Source of the DNA: Lasiodiplodia sp. COLG20
Taxonomy: Eukaryota; Ascomycota; Dothideomycetes; Botryosphaeriales; Botryosphaeriaceae
NCBI GenBank assembly: GCA_009801085.1
Contig: VNWV01000004.1
Span: 2,294,001-2,358,000, forward strand
Length of the DNA: 64,000 nt
Direction of reading: 5' to 3'
Below are positions 47,969 to 59,773 of the stretch, piece after piece. Within the stretch, counting starts at the first letter, position 1. Each line of letters opens with the position of its first letter. The notes under the pieces were generated by a model. That model ran no database searches. It was not told the DNA's origin and worked only from the letters and a program-made list of their open reading frames with translations. The translations under genes and the position numbers were made by a program.

Positions 47969-49180
47969 TCATGCCACGGCGATAGGAGTGGATGGATTAT
48001 CCGGATACTGAAGCTTAGCCCTCATCCTTCTGTAGTCCTCCTGCACTACAGGCTCGTACTTGACCGGGTTCTTCTCGTCGGCACATGCGGGCAGGCACTC
48101 GATAACCGCGCTAGGATCGGGGCTGACGAAGTATGGAATCGAGTAACGAGCACGTGTCATGACCTTTCCATCCACAAGCTCAGGCTGGAGTGGCGGGAGC
48201 GTGACCCGGTGAAGTGTTGACTTGAGGTAGTCTGTAGTGCAATCAGTACTTCAAACCGAGCCAAATGCACCTTGATTCGACATACCGTTGCTCCATCGCA
48301 TCAGGAGATCACCAACGTTCATGATGATGGCGTTTTTGATGGGGACCGCTTCTACAAATTTTCCGGGGGTGTGAGGATCTTCCACCTGCAGACCGCCGCA
48401 GTCATCTTGAAAGAGCATGGTGATGGACCCCCAGTCGGTATGTGCGGGCATTCTAGCCATGGCGTTGGTTTCGAGCTTATCTTTCTCAATGGGCGGGTAG
48501 TGCAGCAGCCGGAGCTGGTTGTTGTGGCCGTTGTGAAACCTCAACAGGAAGTCCTCATCACCGAGGCCGATGCCTATGGCCAATGCTCTGAGAATGTCCT
48601 GCGCCGTTCCAAAACACTTCCAGTAAAAGTCGGTCATGAAGCCCCTGAAGCCCGGAAGAACCTCGTCTGGCAGCCAAACGTTCGGCATGTTCTCGCAGTT
48701 TTCACTGCCGACCTCATAGCTTTCCTACGCTGGTGTGAGATCCCATAACTATTTACGTCATGAGCACAATTTACCTTGCAATCCTCCACTTTGCGGAGCT
48801 CTTGATCTTCTGCGTCCGAATCCTCACCATCTTTATGGATGTACTGAGAGACCTTCTCCAGCCCAGGCCAGGAGTATCCCCTGTGCACGTTCGGTCCTGT
48901 GAAGATAGCCGGAAATCAGCTCGCATGCTTCCAGCACAGAAGGGCTGATATGAATACCAGGAGGATGTGGTGCCAGCATTTTCTTCTCATGCGGAAGATC
49001 AAAGAGTTTCTTGGACCATGTGAATGCTTGTTCAAGAACGTCATCCGGAACGCCATGGTTTACGATGTAGACAAAACCCACACCGCGAGCAGCGTCGGTC
49101 AACTCCTTGGAAATTCTCTGCTTTTCCTCGGGCGAACCCGCGGACCAGGCGCTGAAGTCCACAATCGGAATAGCACCCAT
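47969..49180 (-). CDS. 2-oxoglutarate/Fe(II)-dependent dioxygenase
   Basis: Oxygenase of the isopenicillin N synthase-like family. Exons 49180-48958, 48896-48775, 48724-48286 and 48231-47969 (introns of 61, 50 and 54 nt) give 348 aa. The N-terminal DIOX_N block reads IPIVDFSAW...GFVYIVNHGVPDDVL. Junction 1 restores PPGPNVHRGYSWPGLEK, typical of this family. The iron triad is His210-x-Asp212 in MPAHTDWGSITMLFQD and His269 in LKSTLHRV, which is rebuilt by junction 3; the 2-oxoglutarate-binding pair is Arg290-x-Ser292 in RARYSIPYF. Fungal relatives include thymine 7-hydroxylase and secondary-metabolite oxidases, so the substrate is open. It is divergent from an NCS1 nucleobase-type permease 600 bp away, which makes a nucleobase-related substrate worth testing. 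No signal peptide; presumably cytosolic. Confidence 0.93.
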
Positions 49181-49781
49181 TTCGGCGACTACTGTTATGC
49201 TATTGTCCGCTCAAGCCAAGGTTTCACAGAATTAAGAAGTCTGGACGAAATCAGCCGCTGACATGCCATAACGACGGAGAAGGTTACACACGATCCCCCG
49301 AGTGAATCCGCGCGCCAAGGTTTCGCGTTCGATATTCAGGTGAGCCACGATATCTCGGAGGACTCTCACGAAACTGCCAGCCGATAGCTATTAATGCGGT
49401 TCGAGGTTACATTCGGCAGATAATCTGCCAGGCCGCGGAGGAGTCCCGATCGGCAGTTCACACCATCACCGCTGTACCCCACTCTTGGTCTAGAGGCGGG
49501 GCTGCCGCCTCCCAAGACACCAATCTGAGTTCGCCGGGGGGAGTGATCTGCAATGACGCTCCCCTACACAAGCGCTTATCACAGCTGACTCGCCCTCATT
49601 ATCCTGCCGTGCAACCTGGGGTGCTGCCCGCTTATCGGGACGTCCGGCCACCTTACTCGAACGACAAGGGGGCGATTGCCGCGCGCGCAAAAGTATATGC
49701 CGTGACAGATCCCCCAGGTTTCGCTTTATTTGCTCCTCTTCTGTCCACTCCAAAGTTTTGGTGAGAAGCGTGAAGAGCGCA
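49181..49781. promoter_or_regulatory. Divergent promoter with GATA sites and a 15-bp inverted repeat
   Basis: The 601 bp between the dioxygenase and permease ATGs contain four HGATAR-type words: CGATAG (49382-49387), AGATAA (49418-49423), TGATAA on the minus strand (49576-49581) and CGATAA on the minus strand (49632-49637). The second lies in GGCAGAT-A-ATCTGCC (49415-49429), a perfect 7-bp inverted repeat around one base. GATA words are the binding sites of the nitrogen regulator AreA/NIT2 and other GATA factors. Such words also occur by chance, so co-regulation by nitrogen is a hypothesis. Confidence 0.45.
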
Positions 49782-51760
49782 ATGACTTCGGAGAAGACGA
49801 AGGGCCGTTTGGCCTACTGGGCGAAGAGGCTCGAATGCCCGGTTGACGAGAACGCCAACTACAAGAACACCTTCTGGTGCAATAGAGATCTGATTCCCAT
49901 TCCGCCGGACAGGAGAACATGGACGTGGCAGGGTTTTGCTGGATACTGGGTCATCTGCGGGTAAGTGATCGACCTTCGTTGTGGCGCAGAAGTCTGACGT
50001 ATCGGCATCCAGTATCAACACCACTGCCTGGACAGCTGGATCATCACTGTTGTCTCTCGGCTTGAGCGTCCCTCAGTCTATGGGTGTTGTCGTTGGTGTT
50101 GCTCTAATATCAGCACTGATTGCCGTTGTTGCCGGTTGGCCTGGTAGCCATCTGTATCTCGGATTTACTGTCCTTTCGCGTGCCTCGTGGGGAATGAGAG
50201 GCGGCTTCTGGCCTGTACTGAACAGAATCATGACAGCCTGTGTTTGGATGGGTATTCAGGTTAGTGCCTTCAAAACTGATTTGCCAATACGTGTGCTCAC
50301 AACTCGCAGGCATACTGGGGCGGACAAGGTATGCCACCACACCACTCCACTCCTGAAAGCATCAACTCACACACAGACCACCCACAGCCGTCAAGATCAT
50401 CCTCCGCGCCATCATCGGCCGCAACTTCGTCGACCTCGAGAACACGCTCCCAGCCTCAGCCAACACGGACACGGCCAGCATCATCAGCTTCTTCGTCTTC
50501 ATCGCCATCTTCCTGCCACTGCCCCTAATCCCACCAGAAAAACTGCAGCTGCCCTTCAAGATCACCTTCGTCATGATCACGGCGACCATGTTCGGCATGC
50601 TGGGCTGGGCGGTGCACGCAGCGCACGGGGCGGGCGCGCTGATCCACACGCCGGCCACGCAGCGCGGGTCGGCGCTCAGCTGGGGCGCCGTGTACGGCCT
50701 GCAGTCCATCATCGGGTCGCAGGCGTCGGGCTGCCTGGGCCAGAGCGACTGGACGCGTTACGCGCGCTCGCCCAACGCAGCGCTGTTCGGCCAGCTCGTC
50801 ACCGCGCCCATCTTCATCACCGTCACCGCCGTGTGCGGCATCCTCATCACCAGCGCTGCCGCGGACGTTTACGGCGAGTACATCTGGAACCCGTTCGAGC
50901 TGCTGCTCGCCATCCAGGACCACTCGCTCACGCCGGCGGCGAGGGCGGGCACGTTCTTCGCCGGGTTGGGGTTCTTGGTGAGCCAGTTGGCGCTGTGTCA
51001 GATGTTGAACGGGATTTCGACTGGTATGGATATGGCGGCGTTGTGTCCTAAGTGAGTGAATTTTCATCCACCTTTTCACCCAAGTGTAGTTTTGGTGAAA
51101 GTAAGATTTCACTGACAACCAATCAGATGGATCAACATCCGCCGCGGCTGCTACATCCTCACCGTCATTGCCATTGCAGAAAAAGGGACAGAGAAGAAAG
51201 AAACAATAAACCCAAACTCACCACCTCCCAGCAACCCCGGCACCTTCATCACCGTCCTCTCCGGGTGGTCCGTCTTCCTCTCGCCCATGACGGCCATCGT
51301 CGTGTGCGACTACTTCGCCGTGCGGCGCGGCGCGCAGTACCACGTCGGCGACCTGTACCGCGGCAACAACACGTCCGCCTACTGGTACGTCGCCGGCTTC
51401 AACCCGCGCGCCTTCGCCGCCTGGATCGCCGGCATGGCGCCCTTGCTGCCGGGCTTCGCGCGCGCCATCAAGGGCACGAGCGATGGGAACGGCTGGGTCC
51501 GTATTTACCAGATCAGCTACTTTTATGGGTTTGGCGCCACGTTTGTTGCGTACTGGGCGCTGTTCGCCGTGTGGCCGATGCGCAAGCAGAGGGGGTCGAG
51601 TCCGTTTGTGTTGGAGGGCGTGGCTGAGATGGTGGTGGTGGAGGGGGTGGAGCAGACTGAGAGTGCGAGCGCGAGTGTGAGTGGGAGGGGCGAGGATGTG
51701 GAGAAGGGGGCTGTTGCGGGTGTGGATGGGAAAGCGGTGGCGAAGACGTTTGCGGGGTGA
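49782..51760 (+). CDS. NCS1-family nucleobase/allantoin/thiamine-type permease
   Basis: Predicted plasma-membrane proton symporter of the NCS1 (PurCyt permease) family, Fur/Dal4-like. Exons 49782-49960, 50013-50259, 50310-50328, 50388-51051 and 51127-51760 give 580 aa. The N-terminus has the hallmark NRDLIPIPPDRRTW, then VICGINTTAWTAGSSLLSLG across junction 1. The 19-nt third exon supplies AYWGGQ, giving the family sequence IQAYWGGQAVKIILRAIIG. Later come TRYARSP, MAALCPKWINIRRGCYI and VVCDYF. About ten to twelve membrane helices are visible. One oddity is a charged stretch, EKGTEKKETINPNSPPPSNP, before GTFITVLSGWSVFLSP, where relatives have a shorter 'NPW' loop; I find no GT-AG intron to remove it. 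The substrate cannot be told by eye. ATG 49782 is the first ATG in the frame. Confidence 0.9.
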
Positions 51761-52875
51761 GGGTTAGGTGTTGAGCATGTTTGTGTGCAAAGGGTGAGTG
51801 GCGTAGAACGACAGATAGAGATGACAAACGGGCTCGATATTCTGTAAACCACTGTGACCCTTGCTCTTGCTTTCTGCATGTCCCCGTCCACTCCATCACC
51901 CATAGCTGCCCGCGCACTCATCAGTAACGTCACTCCACTCAGCTCCCTCTCTTTCCCGTCGGTGGTGGCGTGAACGAAGGCCACGTCCAAAATCAACCAA
52001 AGCCGCAAAAAAGTGGACCGACCCTATAAGATCGACGGAGATCTCGCCGGTGGATGTGCAAGATGGTAGCGTGGTGTCAATCCAGAGAGATCTAGATTTG
52101 TGGTGGTGCCATCTAGTGTGGAGAGCCGCGCGAGAAAAAGTTTCGGGCGCTAAGAGAACCCTGACGTGCGGGGAAGCAAGGTCGATGGTTCGCACGGTAC
52201 GCTAATCCAGAAAAGGAAATTTCAAGCAGCGAGTAACGCCGAGGTTCGAACGGAGGCGGCGCACCAGGGCGACTGGTGAGACAAAGAATCTGAGCCTTCC
52301 CAAGGAAAAAAAAAAAGTATTAGTCGCTGGAAATCTGGCATCCTGCTTGAGGGGATGGCTGAGTCCAATGTCCGGATGTGTCTGTGCACGAGTTTCAAAC
52401 TCAATCTCCATCAAGGCGTTCGCTTCAACTGCCCGCGGATGAACGGCATTGATAGCGTCTTCTACGGCTTCAGAGGGCTTAAATTCTCTGTAGCCTACTA
52501 GGCGCCGAGGCTTGGACCAACAATTTTAATGCATGTGATTTGAAGCTAAAGGCAATGTGCGGTGAGAAACGCGTCGGTACCAATGCACACTCGCCTACCC
52601 CAATTCAAGCACCTTTTCCCCTCCCACCTATTCTCAGAGCAGACTGTATCACTGAGAGACGCGGTATCGAATCTGGTAGGAGTAGGATATTGATTTGAAT
52701 TGCGCCACGTTCTGTATGTGGCATATCATTACAACTAATAAAGCTTCATCTTATCATCCTATCATCCACAAGCCCCAAATCCAATCTCTTTCGAACTTTG
52801 GACCATCCTTAATATACCGTCCAATCAAAGCCTTTCCACCCCCTCCGTATTCATTTTTCAAGGAAAGTTTCTTTC
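51761..52875. other. Convergent intergenic region
   Basis: This stretch of 1.1 kb lies between the 3' ends of the permease and sugar-transporter genes. It contains an A-run near 52308 and no coding signal. A GGTTCGAA word near 52242 resembles a tRNA B-box but no tRNA folds around it. Confidence 0.55.
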
Positions 52876-54575
52876 TTACACCTTCGCCGCCTCCTCGACC
52901 CGCTCGGGGCTGTGCTCGTCCGCCCGCGGGCCCTTTTCCACATCGCCGCGCTCCAGCGCCTTGGCGCCGCCGAGCTCCTGGTGAGTCTTCCAGGCCGGGA
53001 TGCCGATGTACTTGATGCCGCGGTCGTAGTCGGTGAAGATGTCCTCGACCTGCTCGAGCGTCTTGCCCGCAGTCTCGGGGAACATGAAGAAGACGTGGAC
53101 AAACATGCCAACGCAGAAGACGGCGAAGACGATGTACACCTTCCACTTGATGTTGACGAACGCCGGAGGCACGAAGTAGGCCAGCGCGAAGTTGAAGATC
53201 CAGTTGGCAGACGTCGCCAGCGCGACACCCTTGCCACGGACGCGGAGGGGCAGGATCTCGGGAGGGTAGATCCACGAGACGGGACCCCACGTCGGCGCGT
53301 ACGAGGCGACGAAGAGGTACGAGCAGGCGATGATGGCCTTGGAAGCGGGACCGCGGACCTCCCAAGACGCCTCCTTGATGCCGTTGACACCATCCGGTCC
53401 GGCGTAATGGCCGTACGAGGCGAGAATACCGGCGTTGGCGAAGAGCCAGGTCATCATGAGGGCAGCGCCGATGAGGAGCGTCGGGCGACGACCCCAACGG
53501 TCAACGTACAGCAGAGCAGGGATGGTCATGATGACGTTGATGACGTATTGAATCGACGAAGAGACGAGCAGAGTGTCTTCGAGACCGGCCATGGTGAAGA
53601 CGTACGAGATGTAGTACATCATGACGTTCATTCCAGTCAGCTGCGACCAGACCTGCGTCATGATGGCAATGTGGGTGCGGTTGATCATGTTGGGCTTGAT
53701 GAGCTCCAAGTAGCTGACATCGGCGTTCTGGCGCTCGAACTCGACAATGGCCTTGATCTCCTGGAACTCAGTCTGCACGAAGCGGCTGTTGCGGTCGCCG
53801 TGGCCGTGCACGAGAGTCAGCACGTTCTCGCACTCCTCCCAGCGGTCCTTGCGCGCGAGCCAACGCGGCGACTCGGGCAGGAACAACATTCCGAACAGGA
53901 GCAGAACGGCCGGGATGGCCTGCAGACCCCAGGGAATGCGGAAGGCGGCGGTGCCGTTGATGAAGGAGGTGCCGTAGGAAATGTAGAACATGATCAGAAT
54001 GCCCCAGGTGATGGCCCACTGCTGGGCGCCGACGACGGCACCACGCTTGGTGGGAGGCGCCAGCTCCGAGACGTAGACGGGCACCTGAGCAGAGCAGATG
54101 CCGACGCAGAGACCGTTGATGAAACGGCTAGCAACCAGCATGCCAATGTTCTGCGATGCGGCCATGATGATGCAACCAATGATCCAGATGCAGCATCCAA
54201 TCATGATGGCGGGCTTGCGACCCAGGTTGTCGGAGAGGAAACCTGCAAAAGAGCGTTAGCACGATTTGGAGGGCTTGGTGGGCGGGCCGCATGCGGAAAG
54301 GCGGCGAGACAGCCCACCGGAGCGTGGACCAACGTACCGGAAGCGATGGCGCCGACGTACGAACCACCAGGCATGGCGGCGGTGATGCCACCCTGGACGT
54401 CGGAGTTGGGGCCGGCACACTTGTTGTTGGAGTTCATGCCGCCCTGGTTGAAGTAGCAGAGATACTGCTGGGTCGAGATGATGGCCGACATGGACGAGAT
54501 ATCGAAGCCGAACAGGCCACCGCCAATGACGGCGATGGCCGTGATGAAGTAGATGTTTCCGATCTGGTATCCCAT
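52876..54575 (-). CDS. MFS sugar transporter
   Basis: Hexose-type proton symporter of the major facilitator superfamily. Exons 54575-54338 and 54242-52876 (95-nt intron, donor GTACGT, acceptor TTTTGCAG) give 534 aa with about twelve membrane helices. Family signatures: GGGLFGFDISSMSAI in helix 1, GFLSDNLGRKPAIMIG rebuilt by the splice, RFINGLCVGICSAQVPVYVSELAP, PESPRWLARKDRWEE at the start of the central loop, QLTGMNVMMYYISY in helix 7, DRWGRRPTLL, and FPETAGKTLEQVEDIF after helix 12. The C-terminal tail is polar and about 45 residues long, too short for an Snf3-type sensor, so it is a transporter rather than a receptor. The best guess is a hexose carrier; quinate or pentose specificity cannot be excluded. 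The 514-codon antisense frame is a shadow. Confidence 0.94.
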
Positions 54576-54713
54576 GGTGGGCCAGAGGTGTTGAGGTCTG
54601 TCTGGGGGGAAGGAAACAATCGCCGGCGAGGTTTGGGTCCTCTTTCTGGCGATTCCACGCTGGTCAGTGCAACGATGGGATGAAAGGAAACGACGGCGGG
54701 AGGGCGGCGCGGG

Positions 54714-54719
54714 TTTATA
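54714..54719 (-). promoter_or_regulatory. TATA box of the sugar-transporter gene
   Basis: TATAAA on the minus strand lies about 140 bp upstream of the transporter ATG (54575). This is a plausible core promoter position; not otherwise tested. Confidence 0.45.
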
Positions 54720-57308
54720 AAGAGCAGGTGGCCATGGGTGAAAGCGCGTTGGACGCGATCAGCATGCAACCCGGCAGCGGCGCACCTGTAACGCTCGCCG
54801 GCACATGACAAGGCCTGGGAAATGCGAAGGAATGGGACGGGCAAGGCGGACCCCAGTGCCCCAGGCCCCAGGCGATCGGCCCAGTGCCCCCGGCCGGCGG
54901 GCTTCCTCCACTGGAGAAAGAGTGGAGCGGCGCAATCCCGGCCGCTGGGCGCAAAAAAAGCTCGCATACCGTCGCACCCCGCACGCGCCCAATCACCGCC
55001 GAGCCGCGAGCGATGCTGGCCTGACGGGTGGAGCGCGGTGCTGCAGTTTTGGCAAGCTCGCCGGTGGCTTGCGGCCAAGGCCAATCACGTCGGCGGCTTG
55101 CGATCCTTCGAACAAAGACCTAAGCATGTCAGCTGCTTCGACTTCGTTTCGCCGCATCAAACCTTCTCCGCGCCCCTCGCTCTCGCTACTCTGCCCCGCG
55201 GGGCGGACCCCAAACCCGGCCAGGCATCGCGTCAACGAGCCCGCCGTCTGGTCGTTCCCAACCGGATCCTCTCCTCCCTCGCTCACCGCCCGCGCCACGT
55301 CCCTTCGTCTGCGAGACGAGCATGATCCGCAACACTCGGCGGAATTTAGCGCCTCCGACTGACTCTTGCACGCACGCCCTCGGACAAGCTTCCACCGCCA
55401 AGCGCGGGAAGGCGAAGAGGCGCCGCAGCACGGCATGTAACGTCGCCTCGGGAGCCGGGGTCAGCGAGGAAAAAATAAAAAAGACGACGCATGGGCGGCC
55501 AGCCAAGCGGAGCGCAAGAACGGCTTGTGTTCATGGCGCAACGCCAGCCCGCGCGCCGCATCGCCGCATGAGGACGCCACCCACGCGCGCCTAGGCTGCC
55601 GTGCGCAAAAGCGAGCGGGCACAGGAATAATCGTAGGTACCGTCAGCGTCGTCTGTTCGGCCGGCCGACCGGTCACCTGCACACGAATCACCGCCGTGCC
55701 TCTCAGCCCGGTCTCCAGACACGTCTGCTTAGTGGCTGAACGCCTCTCTACCGCTCTCCTGTCTGTCGTGCCATCCGCCTTCGGGTTGCTGACACGCGAC
55801 ATTGCCGTTAGCGGCCATTGTTTGCCCTCTCCTGCCCCGTGTGCCTCTCTTCCCACGCTCTTCGTTGTCAGACGTCAGTGCTGGACGTATTGCTCCGGCC
55901 TAGCTCGGCCTGCATTTTCCCGAATCTACCATCGGCCTTCCCAACGCAGGAACAAACCCGTAATTTCTTCACAGAAGCCCGACGAATTTTTTTGCTGCCA
56001 TGTGGATAATCCCACCGCGGCAATTATACGAGCCCCTGTTCATTCCCGGCGGTGGAGTCCCCGGAGCACGCTGTCCTCCTCGAAAGCCGAAATCCCGGGT
56101 CGCGGTCGCGGCACTTGCCTTTGCCTCCGTCATCAGTCTTCCCATTCCAATCTCTCCTGAATCTTGGATGCCCGTGTTGGTGCCCGCAAGCGAAGCGGAA
56201 CCTCCAGGCGACCAGCGGAGACGCGTCCAGCCCAGCCCACCAGCCCACAGAAATCCCTTCACCGCGCCGCGCCCGGCGGCGACCTCGTCGACACGCTGAA
56301 GTGCGTGAGAAACTGGTGATGAGCGAGTGTCAGCAGGACTCGAGTTCACTCCTTCGATGGCGTCCGGTTGCGGTGCATTCTAGCAGTTGCCTGGCCATTG
56401 CCTTGGCGCATGCGATGGCGTGGCGTGGCACAAACACGACCATGCGTCCGGGTGCAGTGCATTCCTGGTGGAAGGCGGGTGGGCGGGTGGATACTGCTGG
56501 CTGTCGGGTTACACTGCAGCTTTTGCCGCCGGTCGCGACAGGCCCGTCGGTGTTTTCTCGCGTGATTCCCCAGGTCTCACCGCAGTCTCCGTGGGGTCCC
56601 CGGAGACTCGTCAATGCGCCCCGCCAAACACGCCCAAGCGCGGCACACCACCTCCATCAACAAAAGTCAGCGCCAGCGCAAAACAACGCACGCTGACCCC
56701 AGGAACCGGGCATTGCCGGTCTTCGAGAAGCCGACTAGAATCAGCGTTGCATCGACACCTCAGCTGCCCACCATCAGGCCCTGTCCAGCTGTCAGCACGA
56801 GCTATTGTTGTAAGTCATAATGGCACCTCGCCCTTGCACACGGTTTCAGCCATCTGTCGCAGCAACACGCGCACCAACCAGCTTTCTTTCGTGGCTGACG
56901 TCGATCCGCGCCCGCTTTCCCTGACCACATTGTGCCCGAGGGATCGCTAGCGTTTGGCGCTCTCCCAGGGCCGTGTCCAAGGGTCCTTGGCTAGCCGCGG
57001 CGCCCGCCCAACGAGTTTGCGGGGAAGGAATGCTGTGTGCCCGTCAGCCGCTCCTTTGCTTCACGGTGCGCTATCATCCTGGTAAGCACTGGACCGGGAC
57101 AGCCGTCGCCACCTGCTTTTGGCCTGCTTGCGCACAGCTTCCACTTGGCTGAGAACGGGCTGTCGGTGGCCGGAGAGCAGCTGCACCGATGCTTGAAGCT
57201 TTTTCCCGGTCGCGATCGTTCCCGGTCCGGGTCGAATGCGTGCGGGGTAGACCAAAATAGCGTACTGTTCTCATCAAGTAGCTCTTCGAAAACGACATCT
57301 CGAAGAAA

Positions 57309-57446
57309 ATGTCAGATTCCCTGTCCCGCACCCCAGAAAAGGCAATGTTCACGGAATCCAGAGCGATCGAGACAGGATCATCGATGGACGCGTCTGCGGC
57401 TCCAAGCAGTCGATCACGGGCATCGTCTTTCTCTAATCCGGGGTAG
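57309..57446 (+). CDS. Possible small Ser-rich protein or first exon (45 codons)
   Basis: ATG at 57309 opens a frame encoding 45 residues that begins MSDSLSRTPEKAMFTESRAI and continues with ETGSSMDASAAPSSRSR, ending in a Ser-rich tail before TAG at 57444-57446. The FTES..IETGS pattern followed by an Arg/Ser tract reminds me of small conserved fungal proteins of unknown function, but I cannot verify this. It may be complete, or a first exon splicing out just before the stop (a GT lies at 57443). A minus-strand frame over the same DNA also looks partly protein-like, so this is weak. Confidence 0.25.
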   Translation: MSDSLSRTPEKAMFTESRAIETGSSMDASAAPSSRSRASSFSNPG

Positions 57447-59773
57447 CGCAGGGTAAACAACGCGCGGCAAAGCGGGGCAGGGCTTGCGGTATACCGGGGG
57501 GCATCTCACTTGGAACGATCCCGCGTACCGATTCCCGCCCGCCCGCCGAGTCTCGGCCCTCCAAGAACGCAGGAAAAGCTTGGTGCGGGAATGGCTGAAG
57601 AGATCATCTTTGTTGCCTCCACATGAAGGGGCTTGTTGCCTGTGCGTTCTTGCGAGTCAACGCAGTCTTGTGCTCGAAAGCCAAAGCTTGGCTTCGGGAA
57701 TCCTTCTGCCGAAAGGTCAAGGCCTGGCCGGCTCACCACTGATGGGACTTGGGTCAACATGTCAGATCAGCATTATACTTTGTTCTCAACACCATCCCTG
57801 CTTTCTTCTTGTACCTGTTATTCGTGCAGGCTTTTCGTCCTCCGTTCTTCGAGAGTTGGTCTCCGCAGCCATGGAGTTCGGGGTAGCAAGGCGCGAAGCG
57901 CAGTTGGTGGCGTCCGCCAAGTGAATGATTTAACCGTATGTTTACCCCAGCTCCGCTGTGGGCGCCCACGTTTGTGGAGATGTGGAGAGCGCGGGGTTGA
58001 GGCGAGAGGTGCTTAACTGTCCCGCTGCCATGGACGCGGTCGCCAGCCGCTGCCGCTGCCCGTTCGTTGATCGGCTGACGCACTTGGGAGATCCACCGGG
58101 AGCCGGGTACTAGGTTGAAGACGCACAGGTTCTGGCAGAATGCTTTTTCAAAATGCTTGGCGGCCATAGGGCTGAAGTTGTTGAAAAAAAATGGAGAATC
58201 GGGGAAGAGCAAACCTTGATACGAAGTCCAATGAGTGTAACAAGGATCGAATCCATCAGTATTATCACCGCTTGTAGCTTTGGGAAATTTTTGAGAAAGA
58301 AAATAAGCTTTGAAAAAACCATCGTTGCCTTGCTAGGGCCAATCGTTTCGTCTCTTGCCTTGAATATTTTATCGGACCGTCGGCTCAGGCAGAATTCGTC
58401 TTGCGCTCTCAGGCATTTCTTCTCGGCGTTCTTCTTGCTTTTGCCCTCGTTTCGGTCCTCATTTCTGCCCCCCAGTTTTCCATGGCGAGCTTCCCGTCCG
58501 CTAGTGTAGCGACGATGTCTCACCTTCACATCCGGTACTCCATTGGAGCCTAGACTCAGGTTGCTCTGCTGTACTCCAGAAGGATTTCGTGGCTTGCACA
58601 CGGTATGAAGACAGGAACATGCGATCTCCTGACGTGGCGCGCGCCACAGCCGTCCTTTAGCGAAGGTGGATCGCTTGGTGGTGAGCTGTCCATTGTTGCA
58701 CCTCGAAGACGTCGATGGCACTGTCGCAACATGCATGCATCGATCAGGGCCTCTCAGAGTCGGAGTTGCGAAATGTGATTGAGAATGGTGAGGAGATGAA
58801 GAGGGAGCTCAGAGTTTGTCGATGTGGGTGGAGACCTGGCGTGAGCTCTCGAGCTGGCCGATTGCGGCAGGAGAATGACGTCACTCTACTTTTCCCTTTC
58901 CTCCAGACTACATAGGCAATGCAGGCTCTTCTAATTATGGCCTCGCAAACACCTGGGGTTACTGTCTATAATCTGACCGTCTCCAAGACTGCATGGTCCC
59001 AAGCAACACGCAATCGCGGCTGCACGGAACTGTACCTCGTGACCGATTTCTTTCGCGCGGTAAAGGACTTGGCTAAGACAGCTAGTGTACAGTCTTTGAG
59101 CCTCTCTGGCGCGGAAACCCAGAACCATGGTCGTCAAATAAACTAGGTGTTGCGAGGAGCACCACCAAACTCCTAACCCGGAAAGGCCGTTCGGGTGATG
59201 AGCAATAAGCCGAAGCAAGGGGCGACATCGGCGCTGAATTATCCCAGGAAGCGGGGCAATGCGATTGGCCAGATGGCAACGTATGGAGCCGATATTGCAT
59301 TTGCCAGGACCAGCCTGATCGAAAATACAGATTCCTCTTAGATATGAAGACCACGTCATTGTCGGTATAGCTGGCCGGGTATGTAATCCCCGACTTATGA
59401 GAGGGTCGGGGACGTGAAATCGAACAAGAGTGGGAGCGGGGTACTTGGGCTGTCCCGCACTAGTCGATAAGGCACGATAAGGAGCTCCCCTTCCTCCCAA
59501 CACGACAGAACACGTCTCGCCCGCATCGGTATCGGCCTGTGGCTCGACGGCTGTGTGTGCGCCATCCCGTCTCAAGCGGCTAAAGATCCACACACGACGC
59601 AGGGCACCGGCAGAGCTCTCCCGACGCTAGCCGGTCGCGATGACTTGCTCCACCGACATGACCTACTCAATTAATTTCTCGACAATCGCTGGCGCCTGAG
59701 AGCTCCCTTCGCATTTCTATCTCTCAACGCGCCGTCCTTTCAGTCCTTCGACACACATCTCACAACGACAGCA

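Larger units (their letters stand above)
54576..59773. other. Gene-poor region of about 5.2 kb
   Basis: This region lies between the divergent sugar-transporter and PanE-type reductase genes. GC-rich open frames overlap on both strands without motifs. The only stretch with a protein-like feel is a 45-codon frame at 57309-57446, listed separately with low confidence. No RNA gene is recognised. Confidence 0.5.

Noticed and set aside
52200..52290. Possible tRNA around GGTTCGAA
   Set aside because: The B-box-like word is not flanked by a complementary T-stem and no acceptor stem or A-box is present.
52912..54456. 514-codon open frame on the plus strand
   Set aside because: It is antisense to the clear MFS transporter gene, rich in Asp, Arg and His from mirrored codons, and has no family motif.
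58931..59593. 220-codon minus-strand frame upstream of the reductase gene
   Set aside because: No motif or splice support; overlaps the likely reductase promoter.
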